This document shows, piece by piece, positions 53,355 through 60,842 of a stretch of 60,842 nt of DNA. Below the pieces are notes generated by a model. The model was not told the DNA's origin and made no database searches. It worked only from the letters and a program-made list of their open reading frames with translations. The position numbers and the translations under genes were made by a program. The stretch is from Ruminiclostridium sp. (lineage in GTDB: Bacteria; Bacillota; Clostridia; Oscillospirales; Ruminococcaceae): assembly GCA_017635675.1 (NCBI GenBank), contig JAGBLA010000053.1, positions 1-60,842 on the forward strand, written 5' to 3'. Each line of letters opens with the position of its first letter. The stretch's first letter is position 1.

Positions 53355-54791
53355 TCATTCCGAAAGCTCCTTTTTCAGCAGCATTCTCACAGCCCGCACA
53401 CCCGCTCTGAAATTGAGCAGGAGCGCTGCCGCGAACATCGCCGCGAGTATGCCGTAATACATAAGGTCGTTGTCCTTTACAAAGAATATCACCGAGCCCA
53501 TGGCAAGCAGCAGCGCCACATTTATCACCATTTTCCTGAGCCCGAGATCCATAGATACTATTTTACGTGTGTCAACAGCGCGCACCGCGAATATAAGCGC
53601 AAAGCTGAGGAAGCTCGCAAGGGTGGCGCCGAGAACTCCCCAGAGCTGTATCATAACGATGTTCAGCCCTATGTTCACCGCCGCGCCGACGGCAGCCGTG
53701 CCGAGTGAGCGCATTGTCTTTTTGGAAGCCACGTAAACACTTCCCATGAACGTAGAAAAGCAGGTATATACCACCGACATCACTATGAACGGTGTCACAA
53801 GGTAAGCCTCGTAGAACGCCTCGTCACAGAATATCAGTATCAACGGTCTTATGACCAGCAGCAGAGCGCTTGCGATAACATAGACCGTTGACTGGAAGAT
53901 GTCGAAAACGTTGCTGTAAAACTTTCCTATCGTGGAGGAGTTGTTCTCGGTAATGGCGGACATATTCCATGCCTGCGAGAATATCCCCGAGAATATGGAT
54001 ATCATGCTTGGGAAACGGGACGCAGCTTTATACACTCCGCTCGCGTCGAAACCCACCATTCCCGATATCATGAAGCTGTCGGACACATTGATTATCCACC
54101 ACATTATAGATGTGGGTATCATCGGTATGCAGAACCGCAGCATCGTGATTATCATGCCGCGGTCGTGACCCGTAAGTGTCACATAACGGTTCAGTTTCGC
54201 GGTGAGCGAGAGAAATACTATCGAGCATATATCCGCGAGTATGACGGACAGCAGATAGCCGAGATTTCCGAGGTTGAACGTGAACAGCAGTATGACGTTG
54301 AAAATGATGTTCATTACCGTCGTCAGTATGCCGTCTATCGCGTAGAGTTTCACATGACCTATCGAGCGCACGAAAAGCGCACAGGTGCTCTTGAAACTCC
54401 CCGTGGTAACATACAGCACCGTGAGCCACGCATAGCGGCTCAGAAGGTCGAGCACCGCGCTGTCGAATATGCCGCTCAGCATTCCTATGAGCGGCACGAA
54501 CAATACTCCGCAGGCCACCCCGAGGAACGTAATGCGAAGCCCTATCGAAAATACCTGCTTATTGTCGTAGGCGGTATCGATGCCGAAACGTATTATGGAT
54601 TCGCCGATCGACAGCGTTACCAGTGACATCAGCAGCGTCGCCGTGTCTATTATATTGTTTATCTCGCCGTAGCCCGTTTTTCCCAGCGCCGACTGATAAA
54701 ACCCCATCATAACTATGACGAGGAGCTTTGAGCCGAACTGCCCGAGACCGAGAATTATCGTGTTCGCGGCGAGAGTTCTGTATCTGTTCAA
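53355..54791 (-). CDS. Oligosaccharide/polysaccharide flippase-like membrane protein
   Basis: A 478-residue protein with about fourteen hydrophobic segments, of the MVF/Wzx-type flippase superfamily. The N-terminus (A-A-N-T-I-I-L-G-L-G-Q-F-G-S-K) is typical. It should move lipid-linked glycans across the membrane. No glycosyltransferase is adjacent, so the substrate is unknown. It lies between tadA and dprA. Confidence 0.85.
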   Translation of the reverse strand: MNRYRTLAANTIILGLGQFGSKLLVIVMMGFYQSALGKTGYGEINNIIDTATLLMSLVTLSIGESIIRFGIDTAYDNKQVFSIGLRITFLGVACGVLFVPLIGMLSGIFDSAVLDLLSRYAWLTVLYVTTGSFKSTCALFVRSIGHVKLYAIDGILTTVMNIIFNVILLFTFNLGNLGYLLSVILADICSIVFLSLTAKLNRYVTLTGHDRGMIITMLRFCIPMIPTSIMWWIINVSDSFMISGMVGFDASGVYKAASRFPSMISIFSGIFSQAWNMSAITENNSSTIGKFYSNVFDIFQSTVYVIASALLLVIRPLILIFCDEAFYEAYLVTPFIVMSVVYTCFSTFMGSVYVASKKTMRSLGTAAVGAAVNIGLNIVMIQLWGVLGATLASFLSFALIFAVRAVDTRKIVSMDLGLRKMVINVALLLAMGSVIFFVKDNDLMYYGILAAMFAAALLLNFRAGVRAVRMLLKKELSE

Positions 54792-54819
54792 TTTTTGCTT
54801 ATCTCCTATGGGTATAGGG

Positions 54820-55275
54820 TCACTTTTCCCTCAGTTTTCTGAAAAAATCCGTGAGCAGTGCCGAGCACTCCCGCTCCAGTATCCTGCTCCTTACCAGCGG
54901 AGCGCGCCCGAAACCGCACTCGAAAAGGTTCACCACGGACGCGCAGGCTCCGCCGCTGTCATCGAACGCCCCATATACAAGACGCTTAAGTCCCGCGTTC
55001 AGCACCGCACCCGCGCACATCGGGCAGGGTTCGAGCGTCACGTACAGCGTACATTCCGTCAGCCGCCTGCTTCCGATGGACTTCGCGGCAAGCTCGATGG
55101 CGTTTATCTCCGCGTGCCCTGTGGGCTTTCCGTCCGCCTCGCGGGTGTTGTGGGCGCGGGCGATGACGAAACCTTCGGGGTCGGTGATGACTGCGCCCAC
55201 CGGCACATCGCCTGCGGCTCCCGCGGCTTTCGCTTCCTCCAGCGCAAGGAGCATCATTTCCTCGTCGAACAGCAT
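54820..55275 (-). CDS. tadA: tRNA-specific adenosine deaminase
   Basis: A 151-residue zinc deaminase converting A34 to inosine in tRNA(Arg). The zinc and catalytic residues are in G-H-A-E-I-N-A and P-C-P-M-C-A-G-A. Length is standard. Its start overlaps the stop of the pyrophosphatase gene by one base. Confidence 0.95.
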   Translation of the reverse strand: MLFDEEMMLLALEEAKAAGAAGDVPVGAVITDPEGFVIARAHNTREADGKPTGHAEINAIELAAKSIGSRRLTECTLYVTLEPCPMCAGAVLNAGLKRLVYGAFDDSGGACASVVNLFECGFGRAPLVRSRILERECSALLTDFFRKLREK

Positions 55276-55823
55276 TATTCCGCTGTTTCCGCCTTATCGC
55301 CGTATATGCTGTTGTAGTTGTCTATGCACTGTCTGATGATGTCGGAAGCGGCTTTCTGACCTTGCACCTCGTTCACCGCGGTCTCCTTGCCCTCAAGCTG
55401 TTTGTACACGCGGAAGAAGTGCTGCATCTCCTCGAAGATGTGCTTGGGCAGGGCTTCTATGCTGCGGTAGGCGTTGTAGCTCGGGTCTTCAAAGGGAATG
55501 GCGATTATCTTCTCGTCGTTCCTGCCGTTGTCTATCATGCTTATGACGCCGATAGGGTAGCAGGGTACCAGCACCAGCGGGTCTATCACCTCGTTGCACA
55601 GCACAAGCACGTCCAGAGGGTCGCCGTCGTCCGCCAGTGTCTTCGGGATAAATCCGTAGTTCGCCGGGTAATGTGTCGAGGTGTAAAGTATGCGGTCAAG
55701 CATAAGCAGCCCGCTTTTCTTGTCGAGCTCGTACTTTTTCTTGCTCCCCTTGGGTATCTCTATCACTGCGAGAAAGTTATAGGGGTCTATCCTGCTGCTG
55801 TCGATGTCATGCCATACGTTCAT
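55275..55823 (-). CDS. ppa: Inorganic pyrophosphatase, family I
   Basis: A 182-residue soluble pyrophosphatase. Landmarks are E-I-P-K-G-S-K-K-K-Y-E, Y-P-A-N-Y-G-F-I-P and the metal motif D-D-G-D-P-L-D-V-L-V. It hydrolyses PPi to drive biosynthesis. Confidence 0.95.
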   Translation of the reverse strand: MNVWHDIDSSRIDPYNFLAVIEIPKGSKKKYELDKKSGLLMLDRILYTSTHYPANYGFIPKTLADDGDPLDVLVLCNEVIDPLVLVPCYPIGVISMIDNGRNDEKIIAIPFEDPSYNAYRSIEALPKHIFEEMQHFFRVYKQLEGKETAVNEVQGQKAASDIIRQCIDNYNSIYGDKAETAE

Positions 55824-55857
55824 AAGTATTATTTCCTTTCACTTGTCGTTTTCATTG

Positions 55858-57231
55858 TCAGAACTGCTCGGCTATCACGCGGGCAGCGTAAACTCCGGAC
55901 GCGGACGCCTGGGAGAGCGAATGTGTCACTCCCGAGCCGTCGCCGAGGGCGTACAGCCCTTCCACTGATGTTTCAAGCCTTTCGTCAACCGTCACCTTGG
56001 AATTGTAGAACTTTACCTCCACGCCGTAAAGCAGCGTATCGTAGTTCGCTGTACCGGGGGCTATCTTGTCAAGAGCGTATATCATCTCTATTATATCGTC
56101 GAGCTGGCGCTTCGGGATAACAAGGCTCAGGTCGCCGGGAGTGGCTTGGAGGGTGGGTTCGGTGAAACTCTGGGAGATGCGGTGCTCGTTGGTGCGCCTG
56201 CCCGCCACAAGGTCTCCGAATCGCTGTACAAGAACTCCGCCGCCCAGCATATTCGACAGCCGCGCTATCGACTCGCCGTACAGGTTGCTGTCCTTGAACG
56301 GGCTTGAAAACGTGTTTGAAACCAGCAGCGCGAAGTTCGTATTATTGGTGTGCAGGGCGGGGTCGGCGTAGCTGTGCCCGTTGACGGTGATTATGCCGTT
56401 GGTGTTCTCGTTGACCACCTCGCCGTAGGGGTTCATGCAGAATGTTCTTACAAGGTCACCGTACTTCTTCGTGCGGAACACTATCTTGCTTTCATATACC
56501 TTGGAGGTTATGTGCTCAAATACCGCAGCGGGAAGCTCTACGCGCACGCCGATATCCACGCGGTTGCTTTTTGTCTCGATGCCGAAACTGTCACAGAGCT
56601 TTGACATCCACTTTGAGCCCGAGCGTCCTGCCGCCGCCGCAACTTTCTTACAGGTGTAGCTGCCCTTGTCGGTGTTCACGGCGAAGATGCCGTCGTTCTT
56701 TTCCACGGTCAGAACTTCCTCGCGGAAGTGTATGTCTATCTTATCCTTAACATATTCATATATGTTCGCGAGTATCGTGCGGTTGCGGTCGGTGCCTAAA
56801 TGCCGCACCTTGGCGTCCAGCAGGTGAAGGTCGTACCGCAGAGCCTCGGCTTTGAGGTCGCTGCTCACGGTGCTGTACAGCTTCGCGTCCGCTCCGCCCA
56901 TTTCAAGGTTCACCTTGTCAACGTACTCCATGAGCTCTATCGCCTCGTCTCTGCCCGTGTGAGACCACAGGTCGCCGCCGAAGCTGTTGGTGATATTGTA
57001 CTTGCCGTCGGACATTCCGCCCGCGCCACCGAAACCGTTCATTATCGCGCAGGTCTTGCAGTGTATGCAGGACTTTACTTTCTTTCCGTCTATCGGACAG
57101 ACGCGCTCCGATATAGGCGCACCTCGGTCTATCATGCAGACCTTTATACCTTTGCCGAGCTTTGCGAACTCGTATGCCATGAACACTCCGCTCGCTCCCG
57201 CTCCTATTATAATAACGTCATAGTCTGTCAT
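55858..57231 (-). CDS. FAD-dependent oxidoreductase
   Basis: A 457-residue flavoprotein. The dinucleotide-binding motif G-A-G-A-S-G is at 11-16 and a second FAD motif is Y-A-L-G-D-G-S-G near the C-terminus. A four-cysteine-like cluster (C-P-I-D, C-I-H-C-K-T-C) at about 45-62 is followed by G-F-G-G-A-G. This layout matches uncharacterised bacterial dehydrogenases of the FAD-dependent/YhiN-like type. Substrate unknown. It is ten bases after the thioesterase gene. Confidence 0.8.
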   Translation of the reverse strand: MTDYDVIIIGAGASGVFMAYEFAKLGKGIKVCMIDRGAPISERVCPIDGKKVKSCIHCKTCAIMNGFGGAGGMSDGKYNITNSFGGDLWSHTGRDEAIELMEYVDKVNLEMGGADAKLYSTVSSDLKAEALRYDLHLLDAKVRHLGTDRNRTILANIYEYVKDKIDIHFREEVLTVEKNDGIFAVNTDKGSYTCKKVAAAAGRSGSKWMSKLCDSFGIETKSNRVDIGVRVELPAAVFEHITSKVYESKIVFRTKKYGDLVRTFCMNPYGEVVNENTNGIITVNGHSYADPALHTNNTNFALLVSNTFSSPFKDSNLYGESIARLSNMLGGGVLVQRFGDLVAGRRTNEHRISQSFTEPTLQATPGDLSLVIPKRQLDDIIEMIYALDKIAPGTANYDTLLYGVEVKFYNSKVTVDERLETSVEGLYALGDGSGVTHSLSQASASGVYAARVIAEQF

Positions 57232-57240
57232 ACCTGTACC

Positions 57241-57654
57241 TCACATGAATATCTCGGCCATTTCGGGGTGTGTCTTGTTAAGGCGCAGAGGACGGAAATT
57301 CTCCGCGTTCACGAAGCAGTGCTCCGAGCGCCCGGTAACGTGCAGCTTTCCGTTCTCTTTGTCTGTTATCTCGTATGAGACATTGAGTCTGAGCCCGTCG
57401 AACAGCTCTATGCCTCCGCGTATTATCACGGGCTGGTCATATTTCACCGGTATCTTGTATCTGCACTCCACCGCAAGCACGGGTATCATCACGCCTTCGC
57501 TTTCCATGCGGGAATAGGGGTAGCCGCGGTCGGACATATAGGCTATGCGCACCTCCTCGAACCAGCGGATATAGTTGGAATGGTGGACGATGCCCATCTG
57601 GTCGGTCTCGTAGTAGAACGGTTTTCTTTCATATTCAAATGTTGTATTGCCCAT
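57241..57654 (-). CDS. Acyl-CoA thioesterase, hotdog fold
   Basis: A 137-residue 4HBT-type thioesterase. The start F-Y-E-T-D-Q-M-G-I-V-H-H-S-N-Y carries the catalytic aspartate and the conserved H-x-x-Y motif. It hydrolyses a cytoplasmic acyl thioester. Confidence 0.88.
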   Translation of the reverse strand: MGNTTFEYERKPFYYETDQMGIVHHSNYIRWFEEVRIAYMSDRGYPYSRMESEGVMIPVLAVECRYKIPVKYDQPVIIRGGIELFDGLRLNVSYEITDKENGKLHVTGRSEHCFVNAENFRPLRLNKTHPEMAEIFM

Positions 57655-57669
57655 TTCATGTCACTCCTG

Positions 57670-58143
57670 TCAATGCAAAAAATCCTCTATCGCGCTGTCG
57701 GGTCCCGGAGGCTGTACTCCGAACATCACCTTGTTGTATTTCGCTATCGCGTCGTCAAAGCCCGACGGGTCGTCCGAGCGCTTTATCCAGTAGGCGTCGC
57801 CTGGAAGGATACCGTATGTCCGAAGTATTATCTCGTAGGGGTTGTATTCTGTGAGCCCGAGCCGCTGAAGCTCCATGGGAGCGATGAACGGCAGGTCCTG
57901 GAAAACGCGGGTGCGCATAAGATAGTACACATCGTCTATTTTAAGGTATCTGTCCGTTGGGGTAAGCATGGGGATGTCCGTGTTCGCGTTATAGGAATAA
58001 TCAACGGTAAAGTCGCTTTTTATGGAATAGATGCACATCAGTGTGTTCGCGTGATGAAGCTCCAGCTTTATCGGCAGGGGCATATCGAAGGGCTCGTGCG
58101 TTATCGGGAAATATGTGCTTGCTTTTATGATGTGACTGCTCAT
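57670..58143 (-). CDS. Hypothetical protein heading the leftward run
   Basis: A 157-residue soluble protein, rich in aromatic and acidic residues, with no motif or membrane segment that I recognise. It starts after an AAGGT ribosome site and is 15 bases upstream of the thioesterase gene. It is the first of a seven-gene run to dprA. A -10-like TATAGT lies at about 58183-58188, next to the MITE-like element, which may supply part of the promoter. Confidence 0.65.
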   Translation of the reverse strand: MSSHIIKASTYFPITHEPFDMPLPIKLELHHANTLMCIYSIKSDFTVDYSYNANTDIPMLTPTDRYLKIDDVYYLMRTRVFQDLPFIAPMELQRLGLTEYNPYEIILRTYGILPGDAYWIKRSDDPSGFDDAIAKYNKVMFGVQPPGPDSAIEDFLH

Positions 58144-58189
58144 ATTATCATACCTTTTCAGTATTTTTGCGCCTTATGGCATACTATAA

Positions 58190-58354
58190 TTAGAGGAAAC
58201 CTCTAAAAACCCATTTGAGAGAAAAAGAACTGCTTGCACCAACTGCTTCGTCAAGTCTCCTCACCTTGCGTCAGCAAGCTTTCGGAGCTTTTCCTTGCAT
58301 TTGGCGCAATCATCTCATTTTCTCTATTCAAAGCGGTTTTTAGAGGTACCCTAA
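58190..58354. mobile_element. 165-bp MITE-like element with about 50-bp terminal inverted repeats
   Basis: Its ends are imperfect inverted repeats of about 50 bases: TTAGAGGAAACCTCTAAAAACC on the left compared with the complement of the right end, TTAGGGTACCTCTAAAAACC, continuing through TTTGA and GAGAAAA to TTGC-CC. The 12-base core CCTCTAAAAACC is exact. No ORF is inside. It fills most of the gene-free stretch 58144-58483 between divergent genes. Confidence 0.65.
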
Positions 58355-58392
58355 AATTATATCATATTTTTTCGGATTTTTCAATATTTTTA

Positions 58393-58421
58393 TTGACAAT
58401 ATTCAAAAAATATTGTAAAAT
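58393..58421 (+). promoter_or_regulatory. Promoter of the large acidic membrane protein
   Basis: TTGACA (58393-58398), 17 bases, TAAAAT (58416-58421). The spacer contains the inverted repeat CAATATT-N5-AATATTG (58397-58415), a possible operator. Confidence 0.75.
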
Positions 58422-58483
58422 TATCTATGTCCGATTATTTGCGGACGCTTACATCGTAATCTTATCTTCGGATCGGAGACGTC

Positions 58484-60736
58484 ATGAAAGAATTGCTTGA
58501 AACGGGAGTGGCCGCCGGGCTCGGCTACAATGAAAGCGCTGATGCGCTTTACGGCAGGATAAAGGGACTTTCTGTCGTTATCAAGGAAAATGATGCGACA
58601 AAAAGCTACGGCTGTCTTATCTGGGTGAGAAAGAAAAACGGCGCGGACGACGAGCTCGACCGCTATCTTTCACAGCAGGTCGCGGATAAACCGCATATCA
58701 TAAAGCATTTCAAAACCACAGGCAGAGGAGCGGCAGTCGCTCTTGTGAAGTATAATGATCCGGTGAGAAACATTAACAATATATTGAGGTTTCTCGGTGA
58801 GCTTTCGGCTGACCTGCAGGCGAACGACTATGTGAACTGCTGCTATTCCTGCGGCGGAACGGATGGTCTGGATATTTACGTTGACGGGAGATCCGTGGTA
58901 CAGTATTGTGAGAACTGCCGCAGGGGTGTTCCGATAGAAAATGCCGTCATGGAGTCTGTTTCTTCCGCAGCAGGCGCGGAGACGGAAACACCTGTCAAAG
59001 AAACTGCGGCTGAGCCTGTTGAAGAGCCTGTGGCGGAAGCTGCTGCGGAGGAAGAAACGGAAGACGACGCAAGTATCGACGAGCTGGTCGCGCTTGCCGC
59101 GAAATATACCGAGCCTGCCGTGGGCGGGGAAGAGCTTATCGACGCGATAAACGAGGCTGCCGCCGAGCTCAAGGCGGAGGAGATCGCGAATTCCGTGGAG
59201 GATCTTCTGGCGGAAGTACCTGCGGAAAGCGTGGAGCCGGCGGTAGAAGAGCCGGTTCCCGAAGTAATGACCGCTGACGGCGATGATACCGATATAGGCG
59301 ATTTTATGCTCACAGAGGTGAAGAACGAGCCTGAAGCTCAGAAAGAGAGCGGTGAAGATGATCCGCTTTACAAGGGTTTTGAGAAGGTCGGAGCGAGGAA
59401 ACGCGAATTTGAGGAACTGATGCTTTCCGACGAGGATAGCGGCGCTGATAAAGCTGATAATGAAACTGCGCGTGAATCGGAGGATTTTGCGGCTCCGCCA
59501 GATACTGGCGCGGAAAACGATACGGCGCTTGATGATCTGATGTTCGATGCGGACGCTGCAAAAGCCGAAACCGCCGCGGAGACAGCACCGGCGGAGACTA
59601 TTGACGAGGAAGCGTTCGGAAACGCGAACTTGCGCGACCTTGTGCTTGCCGATGAACAGGAGATAGCCGAGGCGGGCGATGAGGTGGTCGAGGTCACTGC
59701 CGTTACCGCTATAGGCGAAGGTTTCGGTGAAGATCTTCTGGTCGAATCGGAGGAGATCGAGGAGGTCGGCGAGAGCGACGAGATCGCCGTTACCGAGATA
59801 TATGACGACAGCAACGAGGGCGAAGATATCGAGATAGAGGAGCTGGAGTCGGATTTCAACAAGCCTACCGAAACAAAGGGCGGCGAGCTCGGGGCGTCGG
59901 AGACTCCGCTTGAATCCGACGGAAGCGTGCCTATGGTGAACCCGACCTCGGACTTTGCTGACAATAAGCCTTCCTCCGGCCGTGATCCTTCGGCGGTCAG
60001 AGCGTTCGCTTACGGCAGTTATGACTACGGCAGCACGGCGGAAGAACCTATGGGCTTCGACGGAAGACCTAAGGGGTATCAGGGCGGCGACCCGAGAATG
60101 GGTGACGAGGTAGGCGGCGTGAGCAGAGATTATTCGCGTCAGCAGGCTGCTTTCGCGGCACCCGGCGCAAATGCTCCGAGACCGACTATGCAGAAAGTAG
60201 TCAGCAAGGGAGGAAACCGTTCCAAGCCGATAAACATGAAAGCGAAGAAGGTGCGTTCGTATTCCGACGGGAGCCATGCATTTGTCGGATTTATCGCCTG
60301 TCTGCTCTTCGGTCTTATCGGCTGTGCGCTGTGGTGCGGGACAGGCTACATACTCGGGCTTATGGAGACTATGGATGCGGAGGTGAAGCTGCTTGCTTCG
60401 GCGGTTTCGGGATTCCTTCCGACGCTGTTCGTGTTCCTGGGATACAGGGTAGGCGGAGATTACTTTGACGGCAAGGGCATCGCGGTATCTGTGGTAATGT
60501 CTCTGATAATGGATACTGTGGGGATCGCTGCGTTCCTTATTACCGGAGAGATGCAGAAGAACTCGAAGGAGCTTGGGTACACTCTTCCTGTTGAAAAGAT
60601 GCTGGATAATCTGAAAGCGACTTTTGCGGACAGTGCGGCGAGCTTTAATCTGAAAAGACAGCTTTTGATTACCTGCGGAGTAATGCTTTTGACTCTTATT
60701 ATTTCGATAATAGTAGCGAGAAAGAAAAATAATTGA
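58484..60736 (+). CDS. Large acidic protein with N-terminal zinc ribbon and C-terminal membrane domain
   Basis: A 750-residue protein of unknown family. Residues 1-150 form a globular domain ending in a zinc-ribbon-like C-C-Y-S-C and C-E-N-C pair. Residues about 160-590 are a long, strongly acidic, A/E/P-rich region likely disordered, changing to a G/Y/R-rich stretch near 540-600. Residues 605-750 hold four hydrophobic segments. The N-terminus and the acidic tail are probably cytoplasmic. No signal peptide. It has its own promoter. Confidence 0.75.
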   Translation: MKELLETGVAAGLGYNESADALYGRIKGLSVVIKENDATKSYGCLIWVRKKNGADDELDRYLSQQVADKPHIIKHFKTTGRGAAVALVKYNDPVRNINNILRFLGELSADLQANDYVNCCYSCGGTDGLDIYVDGRSVVQYCENCRRGVPIENAVMESVSSAAGAETETPVKETAAEPVEEPVAEAAAEEETEDDASIDELVALAAKYTEPAVGGEELIDAINEAAAELKAEEIANSVEDLLAEVPAESVEPAVEEPVPEVMTADGDDTDIGDFMLTEVKNEPEAQKESGEDDPLYKGFEKVGARKREFEELMLSDEDSGADKADNETARESEDFAAPPDTGAENDTALDDLMFDADAAKAETAAETAPAETIDEEAFGNANLRDLVLADEQEIAEAGDEVVEVTAVTAIGEGFGEDLLVESEEIEEVGESDEIAVTEIYDDSNEGEDIEIEELESDFNKPTETKGGELGASETPLESDGSVPMVNPTSDFADNKPSSGRDPSAVRAFAYGSYDYGSTAEEPMGFDGRPKGYQGGDPRMGDEVGGVSRDYSRQQAAFAAPGANAPRPTMQKVVSKGGNRSKPINMKAKKVRSYSDGSHAFVGFIACLLFGLIGCALWCGTGYILGLMETMDAEVKLLASAVSGFLPTLFVFLGYRVGGDYFDGKGIAVSVVMSLIMDTVGIAAFLITGEMQKNSKELGYTLPVEKMLDNLKATFADSAASFNLKRQLLITCGVMLLTLIISIIVARKKNN

Positions 60737-60754
60737 AAAATTTCAAAAAAGGTA

Positions 60755-60783
60755 TTGACAAATCGCGAAGATCGTGATATACT
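60755..60783 (+). promoter_or_regulatory. Strong promoter for a transcript beyond the window
   Basis: TTGACA (60755-60760), 17 bases, TATACT (60778-60783), followed by an A/T-rich untranslated stretch with no ribosome site or start before the window ends. The remainder (60784-60842) shows no gene. Confidence 0.7.
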
Positions 60784-60842
60784 AAATCCACTATCTCGCC
60801 CGACAAGCTCGGCGGTCGAAAAAAGTTTGAAAAAAATTGAAA

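Noticed and set aside
58670-60277. 535-codon open frame antisense to the acidic membrane protein
   Set aside because: Arises from the biased GAA/GAG/GCG codons of the real gene. Arg/Leu/His-rich product without a domain.

Overview
The window looks like a chromosomal segment of a spore-forming, anaerobic Gram-positive gut bacterium of the Clostridia, most like Ruminococcus/Oscillospiraceae. The reasons are the protein families and their order, strong AGGAGG ribosome sites, TTGACA-17-TATAAT promoters, and sporulation genes (spoVAC-AD-AE, spoIIGA-sigE, and a 26-codon spoVM). The assignment rests on recognised families and is not backed by a search.

Region 1 (about 120-7440) is a small integrative mobilizable element. 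It has a two-gene cargo of unknown function (779-1811) flanked by 60-bp direct repeats, about 0.9 kb of non-coding DNA with a degenerate repeated hairpin (2138-3040), a 45-codon ORF with palindromes that may mark the transfer origin, a frameshifted mobC, a MobP-type relaxase, a TnpW-like small protein and a large serine recombinase. The left end of the window only grazes a leftward gene.

Region 2 (7500-32000) is mostly housekeeping: a secreted FN3 protein, a ZIP transporter, RNase HI, a CtpE-like P-type ATPase, an orphan response regulator with AddA, a four-gene run ending in a HAD-phosphatase/nuclease-like fusion, rpsO-pnp, an acyltransferase-like membrane protein, an acidic sortase substrate, IMP dehydrogenase and an RpiR regulator. 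A LysR regulator follows, and two nearby promoters carry an identically spaced operator. They drive a flavin reductase and a cyclophilin-like lipoprotein run. A MATE transporter has a structured leader.

Region 3 (32000-45500) holds rnpB, the spoVA operon, a deoxyinosine/uracil glycosylase, a ribbon-helix-helix gene with clpB, a PhoB/PhoR-like two-component pair, spoVM, mntP under a yybP-ykoY manganese riboswitch, sigE-spoIIGA, and two uncharacterised proteins (one FliD-like, one EF-hand-like).

Region 4 (45500-60842) holds a double pseudo-receiver protein and a leftward run from DAHP synthase to a VWA protein, including an Rsm22-like methyltransferase and a membrane protein. It also has a MarR regulator with palindromic operators, YbaK, and a seven-gene leftward run ending in a divergent dprA. 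A 165-bp MITE-like element and a 750-residue acidic membrane protein follow. The last bases carry a strong promoter whose product lies outside the window.

The most unusual items are the covarying hairpin array beside the mobilization genes, the shared LysR operators, the HAD/ExQ fusion, the MATE leader RNA, the RHH-clpB pairing and the VWA/HTH pair with its paired inverted repeats.
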